Below are positions 58,661 through 64,000 of a DNA stretch of 64,000 nt, one piece after another. The position numbers and the translations under genes are program-made. Numbering within the stretch: the stretch's first letter is position 1; every line of letters starts with the position of its first letter. This DNA is from Pseudomonas huaxiensis (GTDB lineage: Bacteria; Pseudomonadota; Gammaproteobacteria; Pseudomonadales; Pseudomonadaceae), in NCBI RefSeq assembly GCF_003231275.1, contig NZ_QKVL01000033.1, positions 1 to 64,000 of the forward strand. Direction: 5' to 3'. The notes under the pieces were generated by a model. That model had not been told where the DNA came from. It searched no databases and was given only the letters and a program-made list of their open reading frames with translations.

Positions 58661-58747
58661 AGCTGCAAGCTTCAAGCTTCAAGCCACAAGAGAAAGCAGA
58701 TCGCAGTCGCGCTTTTACTTGCAGCTTACGGCTTGGAGCTTGGGGCT
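58661..58747. repeat. AGCTGCAAG-type long hairpin repeat, copy 3
   Basis: Left arm AGCTGCAAGCTTCAAGCTTC then AAGCC; right arm CTTGCAGCTTACGGCTTGGAG then CTTGGGGCT. It sits between hisA and hisF on what should be one transcript. Confidence 0.8.
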
Positions 58748-58749
58748 AA

Positions 58750-59481
58750 TCAGTAGGTGTCGCAGAAGGCTTGCGCCTCGGCGACATCCAGGGTGCCTTC
58801 GTAGATCGCCCGGCCCGTGATGGCACCGATGATTCCCGGAGCCTTGGCGTCGAGCAGGGCTTTGATGTCGCCCAGGTTGTGGATGCCGCCGGAAGCGATC
58901 ACCGGGATCTTCGTGGCTTCGGCCAGGGCCTTGGTGAAGGGCACATTGCAGCCCTGCATCATCCCGTCCTTGGCGATATCGGTGTAGACGATCGCGGAGA
59001 CGCCGTCGGCTTCGAAACGCTTGGCCAGGTCAATGACCTGCACCGAGCTGACTTCGGCCCAGCCGTCGGTGGCGACGAAGCCGTCTTTCGCGTCCAGGCC
59101 GACGATGACCTTGCCCGGGAAGGCACGGCAGGCTTCGGCAACGAACTCAGGCTGCTTGACCGCCTTGGTGCCGATGATCACGTAGCTGACGCCGGCCTTG
59201 ACGTAGTGCTCGATGGTTTCCAGCGAACGGATACCGCCGCCGATCTGGATCGGCAGGTTCGGGTAGCGCTTGGCAATGGCGGTAACCACTTCGCCGTTGA
59301 CCGGCTGGCCTTCGAAGGCACCGTTCAGATCGACCAGATGCAGACGGCGGCAGCCACCTTCAACCCATTTGGCGGCCATGCTCACCGGGTCGTCGGAGAA
59401 AACGGTGGAATCTTCCATGCGGCCTTGGCGCAGACGTACGCAAGCACCGTCCTTGAGATCGATAGCGGGGATAATCAGCAT
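58750..59481 (-). CDS. hisA: Phosphoribosylformimino-AICAR phosphate isomerase HisA
   Basis: Amadori isomerase for ProFAR, step 4 of histidine synthesis. The 243-residue TIM barrel, homologous to HisF, shows IIPAIDLKDGACVRL (catalytic Asp8), IGGGIRSLE, IVYTDIAKDGMMQG (second Asp) and ASGGIHN. Flanked on both sides by hairpin repeats of the AGCTGCAAG family. Confidence 0.97.
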   Translation of the reverse strand: MLIIPAIDLKDGACVRLRQGRMEDSTVFSDDPVSMAAKWVEGGCRRLHLVDLNGAFEGQPVNGEVVTAIAKRYPNLPIQIGGGIRSLETIEHYVKAGVSYVIIGTKAVKQPEFVAEACRAFPGKVIVGLDAKDGFVATDGWAEVSSVQVIDLAKRFEADGVSAIVYTDIAKDGMMQGCNVPFTKALAEATKIPVIASGGIHNLGDIKALLDAKAPGIIGAITGRAIYEGTLDVAEAQAFCDTY

Positions 59482-59500
59482 TCTCTTTCCTTCGTCAATT

Positions 59501-59600
59501 CAAGCGGCAAGCTGCAAGCGACAAGCTGCGAGCAATGCGCGTCGTTTATTCGGTAGGCGATCCAGCGTTGGCTTGCAGCTTGAAACTTGCAGCTTTCAGC
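59501..59600. repeat. AGCTGCAAG-type long hairpin repeat, copy 4
   Basis: Left arm CAAGCGGCAAGCTGCAAGCG; right arm GCTTGCAGCTTGAAACTTGC then AGCTTTCAGC. The right end runs into the last codons of the DUF2164 gene (stop at 59596). Confidence 0.8.
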
Positions 59601-59856
59601 TTTTTTCCAACGACCACAGGTCGCTTTCGATGCTCTCGAAGCGCTCTTTGAGATGCGCCTGAACATCGAAAATCGCCCTGTTGTAGTAATGCGGCGCAAT
59701 TTCCTTGCTGAACAGCTCCAGCACCTCGGCCACCTCGAACGACCCCAATTGCAATTCGAAGCGGTCTTCGAGAAAACGCTTGAGGGTGCTCAGCGCCTCA
59801 CGCTCCTGCTCGGGGGTGAGGGTGATCGTGGGTGCCTTGTTACTGGAGCGGCTCAT
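59596..59856 (-). CDS. DUF2164 domain-containing protein
   Basis: An 86-residue protein matching DUF2164: PTITLTPEQEREALSTLKRF, then FELQLGSFEVAEVLELFSKEI and PHYYNRAIFDVQAHLKERF. Predicted wholly helical; no signal or membrane segment. Function unknown. Its ATG overlaps the hisH stop (TAATG), so it is translated with HisH. The carboxy end (SLEKS) overlaps a hairpin repeat. Confidence 0.88.
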   Translation of the reverse strand: MSRSSNKAPTITLTPEQEREALSTLKRFLEDRFELQLGSFEVAEVLELFSKEIAPHYYNRAIFDVQAHLKERFESIESDLWSLEKS

Positions 59857-60494
59857 TACCAGCGCCCATCCCAGCCAGCGAAGTTCTGCAGCAATTGCAG
59901 GCCATGGGTATGGCTCTTCTCCGGGTGGAACTGGGTGGCGAAGCGCGAGCCTTCAGCCAGTGCGGCAGCGAAATCGACACCGTAGTGACCGCGACCGACC
60001 ACCTGGGATGGCTTGCCCGACTCGATGTAGTAGCTGTGCACGAAGTAGAAACGTGCCTCATCGGGAATGTCGTGCCAGAGCGGGTGGTCGACGCTTTGGC
60101 TGACCTGGTTCCAACCCATGTGCGGCACTTTCAGATGCTCGCCGTCTTCATGCAGGTCTTTGCCGAAGAAGCGCACTTTGCCGGGGAACAGGCCGATGCC
60201 ATCGACACCGTCGTTCTCTTCGCTGTGCTCCAGCAGGGCCTGCATGCCGACGCAGATGCCGAGGAACGGACGGTCCTGGCTGACTTCACGGACCAGAGCA
60301 TCGAAGCCCAGGCGACGGATCTCAGCCATGCAGTCGCGCATCGCGCCCACGCCGGGGAACACCACCCGGTCGGCTTCGCGAATCACTGCGGCATCGCTGG
60401 TGATCAGTACCTTACCGGCGCCCACGTGCTCCAGGGCCTTGGACACCGAGTGCAGGTTGCCCATGCCATAGTCGATTACGGCGACGGTCTGCAT
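59856..60494 (-). CDS. hisH: Imidazole glycerol phosphate synthase subunit HisH
   Basis: The glutaminase subunit supplying ammonia to HisF. The 212-residue class-I amidotransferase has VVFPGVGAMRDCM (oxyanion region), the nucleophile Cys in FLGICVGMQALLE and the His-Glu pair in TQFHPEKSHTHG. ATG 60494 is the base shared with the hisB TAA stop (TAATG), so translation is coupled; the same coupling links it to the DUF2164 gene. Confidence 0.97.
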   Translation of the reverse strand: MQTVAVIDYGMGNLHSVSKALEHVGAGKVLITSDAAVIREADRVVFPGVGAMRDCMAEIRRLGFDALVREVSQDRPFLGICVGMQALLEHSEENDGVDGIGLFPGKVRFFGKDLHEDGEHLKVPHMGWNQVSQSVDHPLWHDIPDEARFYFVHSYYIESGKPSQVVGRGHYGVDFAAALAEGSRFATQFHPEKSHTHGLQLLQNFAGWDGRW

Positions 60495-61087
60495 TACAGG
60501 CAACCTTTGGTGGAAGGCATTTGCCCGGCCATGCGGTCATCCAGCTCGACGGCCATGCGCAGCGCGCGGCCGAAAGCCTTGAACACGGTTTCGATCTGGT
60601 GGTGGGTGTTGTGCCCGCGCAGGTTGTCGATGTGCAGGGTGACGTTGGCGTGGTTGACGAAGCCCTGGAAGAACTCCTGGAACAGGTCCACATCGAAGTT
60701 GCCGACGCTCGCGCGGGTGTACGGCACGTGCATCTGCAGGCCTGGACGGCCGGAGAAATCGATGACCACTCGCGAAAGCGCTTCGTCCAGCGGGACATAG
60801 GCGTGACCGTAGCGACGGATGCCTTTCTTGTCACCGATGGCCTGGTTGAAGGCCTGGCCGAGAGTGATACCGACGTCCTCGACGGTATGGTGATCGTCGA
60901 TATGCAGGTCACCCTTGCACTCGATGTCCAGGTCGATCAACCCGTGTCGGGCGATCTGATCCAGCATGTGCTCGAGAAAAGGCACGCCGATATCGAATCG
61001 GGCCTTGCCAGTGCCATCCAGGTTGATCGAGGCTTTGATCTGGGTTTCCAGAGTATCGCGCTCGACGGATGCCTTACGTTCGACCAT
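60494..61087 (-). CDS. hisB: Imidazoleglycerol-phosphate dehydratase HisB
   Basis: Dehydrates imidazole glycerol phosphate, step 6. The 197-residue monofunctional enzyme (no phosphatase domain, unlike enteric HisB) carries the two manganese motifs GIPFLEHML-type GVPFLEHMLDQIARHG and CKGDLHIDDHHTVEDVGI, plus HNTHHQIETVFKAFGRAL. ATG 61087 has GGAG six bases upstream. First gene of this his set. Confidence 0.97.
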   Translation of the reverse strand: MVERKASVERDTLETQIKASINLDGTGKARFDIGVPFLEHMLDQIARHGLIDLDIECKGDLHIDDHHTVEDVGITLGQAFNQAIGDKKGIRRYGHAYVPLDEALSRVVIDFSGRPGLQMHVPYTRASVGNFDVDLFQEFFQGFVNHANVTLHIDNLRGHNTHHQIETVFKAFGRALRMAVELDDRMAGQMPSTKGCL

Positions 61088-61181
61088 CACCAGCTCCGCA
61101 AAATCATTAGGCGAAAAAGGCGGTCATTATAGGCCCAGAACGTCGCATCTTGAAACGAACATGACATGCGGTGGGTGTGTT

Positions 61182-61266
61182 CGGGGCCCGCGTTGCGAGC
61201 TATCGCGAGCAAGCTCGCTCCTACGGGAGACATTTCGTAGGAGCGAGCTTGCTCGCGATGGGCCCC
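61182..61266. repeat. REP pair (REPIN-like hairpin)
   Basis: Outer arms TCGGGGCCC and GGGCCCC-like, cores ATCGCGAGCAAGCTCGCTCCTACG and CGTAGGAGCGAGCTTGCTCGCGAT, 11 bp apart. It lies between the OFA transporter's 3' end and hisB's promoter region. Confidence 0.85.
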
Positions 61267-61276
61267 AAAAACCCAA

Positions 61277-62935
61277 TCAGTGGAACAGAACAGCCGTCTT
61301 CTGCAAGGTCGCCCACACACCCCACGCCAGCGGAATCCCCACCGCCAGCCACGCCGCGATCACCAGCGGCTTGCTGCCCGGCGAGGCATGCCATTCGAGG
61401 ACGGTGCTGTTGTCAGCGCCCTTGTCATGGCCCAGCGCCTGCTCGGCAGCCAGTTGCGCGTCGGTCATGAAGTACTTGTCCGCCACCGGACGCACCAGCG
61501 CGTTGCAGAGGAAACCCAGCACCAGCAGGCCAGCGAGGATGTACAGGGTGATGTCGTAGGCCGCGGCCCGCTCCACCCCGATCTTCAACTGATACTCGCG
61601 CAGGTAGTTGACCAGCACCGGCCCCAGCACGCCCGCCGCCGCCCAGGCAGTCAGCAACCGGCCGTGGATCGCGCCGACCATTTGCGTGCCGAACAGGTCG
61701 GCCAGGTACGCCGGCACCGTGGCGAAACCACCACCGTACATCGACAGGATGATGCAGAACGCCGCCACGAACAGGGCGATGTTGCCCAGGTGGCCCATGT
61801 TCGGCACCAGCGAATACAGGGCGAAGCCCAGCGCGAAGAAGGCGAAATAGGTGTTCTTGCGACCGATGTAGTCGGAGAACGACGCCCAGAAGAAACGCCC
61901 GCCGATGTTGAACAGGCTGAGCAAGCCGGTGAAGCCGGCAGCGATCGCCGCAATCTGGCCCAGTTGGGTGGCGTCCAGTTCGCTGAAGGTCAGGTTGTTG
62001 CCCAGCAGCTTGCCGGCGAACACTTCCTGCAACAGCGGCGAAGCCATGCCGAGGATGCCGATACCGGCCGATACGTTCAGGCACAGCACCAGCCAGATCA
62101 GCGCAAATTGCGGAGTCTTCCACGCCACGCTGACGTGCACGTGGCGGTGAGTGATCATCGCGTTGCTGGCTTTCTTCGCCGGTGCGACCCAGCCTTCCGG
62201 TTTCCAGCCGGTAGGCGGCACGCGGTAAGACAAAGCGCCGCCGATCATGAAGATGAAGTAGATCACCGCCATCACCACGAAGCTCTGCCAGACGCCAACG
62301 CCTTCAGGGCTGGCGAAGTGGTTCATCAGGGCTGCAGCCAGCGGCGCGCCGACCATGGCGCCGCCGCCGAAGCCCATGATCGCCATGCCGGTGGCCATGC
62401 CGCGTTTATCCGGGAACCACTTGATCAGGGTCGAAACCGGCGAGATGTAGCCCAGCCCCAGGCCGATACCGCCGATCACCCCCGAGCCCAGCCACATCAG
62501 CCAGATCTGGTGGGTGTACACCCCGAACGCGGAAATCAGCAGGCCGCCGCACCAGCACAGCGCCGATACCACACCGGCCTTGCGCGGCCCGGCATGTTCC
62601 AGCCAGCCGCCCCAGATCGCCGCCGAGCAGCCGAGGAAAATGAAGAACAGGGTGTAGATCCAGCCGAGCATGGAGATCGGCCAGTCGCAGGTGGAAGACA
62701 CCATCTGCGCAAAGAAGCTCATATCCGGCGCGCAGGCTACCGGGGTGCTGATGCCGATCGCCTTGGACAGCGGCAGCCAGAACACCGAGAAGCCGTAGGC
62801 CATGCCGATGCAGAGGTGGATCGCCAGGGCGGCCGGTGGAACCAGCCAGCGATTGAAGCCAGGTCGAGCGACGATGCGCTCCTTGGAAAGGAAGCCGGGC
62901 GTACCGCCCACGGCCCCCGCGGTGATGCTGCTCAT
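61277..62935 (-). CDS. OFA-family MFS transporter (oxalate/formate antiporter-like)
   Basis: A 552-residue, 12-helix major facilitator of the OFA class: WLVPPAALAIHLCIGMAYGFSVFWLPLS at helix 1, GGIGLGLGYISPVSTLIKWFPDKRGMATG (the OFA signature), and a long cytoplasmic loop before helix 7. The C-terminal ~60 residues add two further hydrophobic stretches (PLVIAAWLAVGIPLAWGVWAT). The substrate is unknown; OFA members carry small organic acids. ATG 62935 (MSSITAGAVGG) follows AGGGC; an open frame to 63088 is untranslated leader. Confidence 0.88.
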   Translation of the reverse strand: MSSITAGAVGGTPGFLSKERIVARPGFNRWLVPPAALAIHLCIGMAYGFSVFWLPLSKAIGISTPVACAPDMSFFAQMVSSTCDWPISMLGWIYTLFFIFLGCSAAIWGGWLEHAGPRKAGVVSALCWCGGLLISAFGVYTHQIWLMWLGSGVIGGIGLGLGYISPVSTLIKWFPDKRGMATGMAIMGFGGGAMVGAPLAAALMNHFASPEGVGVWQSFVVMAVIYFIFMIGGALSYRVPPTGWKPEGWVAPAKKASNAMITHRHVHVSVAWKTPQFALIWLVLCLNVSAGIGILGMASPLLQEVFAGKLLGNNLTFSELDATQLGQIAAIAAGFTGLLSLFNIGGRFFWASFSDYIGRKNTYFAFFALGFALYSLVPNMGHLGNIALFVAAFCIILSMYGGGFATVPAYLADLFGTQMVGAIHGRLLTAWAAAGVLGPVLVNYLREYQLKIGVERAAAYDITLYILAGLLVLGFLCNALVRPVADKYFMTDAQLAAEQALGHDKGADNSTVLEWHASPGSKPLVIAAWLAVGIPLAWGVWATLQKTAVLFH

Positions 62936-63257
62936 TATTATTGCCCTCGTAGATAGGTGTGGCTCGCGGGCCGAACCGGATACCCCTCGACTTTGGCGCA
63001 CGCAGGCAACGAGTCGTGTTTTGAGGGCAGCCGACCTCGTCGCGACAATCCGTCGCAGCAAGACCCGGGAACAGCAAAAGAGTAGCATTTAGCTGGCTAA
63101 CAATTATCAAACTGATATCGCGTTTTTCACCGCAACTGACACTTTCACCGACAAGCGCCGTCGAAATCCCCTCGCCGCAGACCAATCGCGGCGGCCAACG
63201 TCACAGGGCTATACTCTGCGGCTGAATTTTCAGACATCGGACTACAAGGACTCGCCC

Positions 63258-64000
63258 ATGAAAGCGTTTGGCAAAATCCTGGGACTGGTGGTTCTCGGGC
63301 TGTTGCTGATCGTGGTGGCCGGCGGTTTCGCCCTGACCCACCTCTTCGATCCCAACGACTACAAAGACGAGATCCGCCAACTGGCTCGCGACAAAGCTCA
63401 TGTCGAGCTGACCCTCAATGGCGACATCGGCTGGAGCCTGTTCCCCTGGCTTGGCCTGGAGCTGCACGAGGCGAGCATTGCCACGCTGAACAAGCCCACC
63501 GAACCGTTCGCCGATCTGCAAATGCTCGGCCTGTCGGTGCGCGTGCTGCCGCTGCTGCGCCGTGAAGTGCAGATGAGTGATGTGCGTGTGGAAGGGCTGA
63601 ACCTGAGCCTGGCCCGCGACGAAAACGGCCACGGCAACTGGGAAGATATCGGCAAGCCGCTGCCCGCCAACGCCCCGGCCGCGACGGCAGAAACGGCACC
63701 TGCCACCACGGCACAGACCGAGAGCAAGCCGGTCGCCAGCGAACGTCCGGTGAAACTGGATATCGACAGCCTTACCGTGAACAACGCCCGGGTGCAGTAC
63801 AGCGACGCCCGCAGCGGCCAGAGCTTCAGCGCCGAAAGCATCCAGTTGAGCACCGAAGCCATTCATGAAGGGATCAACATCCCGCTGAAAATGACCGCCT
63901 TCCTCAGTTCCGGCCAGCCGGTACTGCGCGCCCGCATCGAACTCGCCGGCGAGGGGCGCTTCGACCGCGCCCTCAAGCGCTACCAGTTCGAAGACATGAA
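63258..64000 (+). CDS. AsmA family protein (5' part, cut by the right edge)
   Basis: The start of a large envelope protein. 247 codons are visible: one N-terminal membrane helix (ILGLVVLGLLLIVVAGGFALT), then the AsmA pattern DPNDYKDEIRQLARDKAHVELTLNGDIGWSLFPWLGLEL, ADLQMLGLSVRVLPLL and NLSLARDENGHGNWED. A Thr/Ala/Glu-rich linker at about residues 140-160 precedes KLDIDSLTVNNARVQY. AsmA-like proteins span the periplasm and help move lipids. ATG 63258 has AAGGA eight bases upstream. mutY would be expected next by recalled synteny. Confidence 0.9.
   Translation, partial: MKAFGKILGLVVLGLLLIVVAGGFALTHLFDPNDYKDEIRQLARDKAHVELTLNGDIGWSLFPWLGLELHEASIATLNKPTEPFADLQMLGLSVRVLPLLRREVQMSDVRVEGLNLSLARDENGHGNWEDIGKPLPANAPAATAETAPATTAQTESKPVASERPVKLDIDSLTVNNARVQYSDARSGQSFSAESIQLSTEAIHEGINIPLKMTAFLSSGQPVLRARIELAGEGRFDRALKRYQFEDM

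Noticed and set aside
1..64000. CRISPR arrays, tRNA or rRNA genes, prophage or insertion-sequence genes
   Set aside because: No regularly spaced direct repeats, no cloverleaf or rRNA-like stretch noticed, and no transposase, integrase or phage-like protein among the credible genes.

Overview
The window is about 64 kb of high-GC, gene-dense chromosome from a fluorescent Pseudomonas (P. fluorescens group). The evidence is the pha-ubi-hisIE-tatABC, hut, typA-thiI-glnA-ntrBC, secB-gpmI-ctpA and hisBHAF blocks in the order I recall for P. aeruginosa PAO1 (roughly PA5060 to PA5146), together with frequent Pseudomonas-type REP palindromes between genes. I see no prophage, transposase, CRISPR array, rRNA or tRNA. 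It is core chromosome with strain-specific additions.

Layout: 0.1-1.9 kb, PHA-granule genes phaI, phaF and a third granule-associated gene (minus strand). 2.0-8.0 kb, a tightly coupled plus-strand run ubiE-ubiJ-ubiB, hisI-hisE, tatA-tatB-tatC, rsmE. 8.2-12.8 kb, an HBM-type chemoreceptor beside a three-gene polar amino-acid ABC transporter. 12.9-18.9 kb, osmoregulated periplasmic glucan genes mdoG-mdoH, then pip-dtd. 19.1-31.8 kb, the histidine utilisation locus: hutU-ABC transporter-hutH paralogue-hutH-hutI-hutG and hutC-hutD on the minus strand, with hutF divergent. 31.9-39.8 kb, two lipoproteins, an amino-acid-type dCache chemoreceptor, a DUF924 gene, fbp, glgP and a YkgJ-type gene. 40.0-49.9 kb, typA, thiI, glnA, a cupin/chorismate-mutase fusion, ntrB-ntrC and a probable NtrC-dependent small RNA. 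49.4-57.7 kb, trmL, secB, grxC, a rhodanese-like membrane protein, gpmI, envC, ctpA, yibQ and a periplasmic binding protein. 57.9-61.1 kb, hisB-hisH-DUF2164, hisA and hisF. 61.3 kb to the end, an OFA-family MFS transporter and the start of an AsmA-family gene cut by the right edge.

Nitrogen themes link the window. Histidine breakdown feeds glutamate and ammonia, glnA assimilates ammonia, and NtrB/NtrC control nitrogen. I find four well-matched sigma-54 (-24/-12) promoters with GG and GC exactly 10 nt apart: upstream of hutU, glnA and ntrB, and just after ntrC where no protein gene follows on that strand. The glnA, ntrB and post-ntrC promoters have NtrC-like sites upstream. The hutU promoter has a HutC-type palindrome over its predicted start site.

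The most unusual items are: (1) a second HutH-like protein in the hut operon that has lost exactly the Ala-Ser-Gly triad that makes the MIO cofactor, plus the active-site Tyr; (2) a secreted, probably lipid-anchored cupin fused to an AroQ-gamma chorismate mutase between glnA and ntrBC; (3) a candidate NrsZ-like small RNA after ntrC; (4) a four-copy family of long imperfect hairpins built from AGCTGCAAG/CTTGCAGCT, distinct from REPs. The two gene-free stretches over 300 bp (28734-29054 and 43447-43775) are the hutU and glnA control regions. Locus tags and gene orders of other species are from memory and were not searched.
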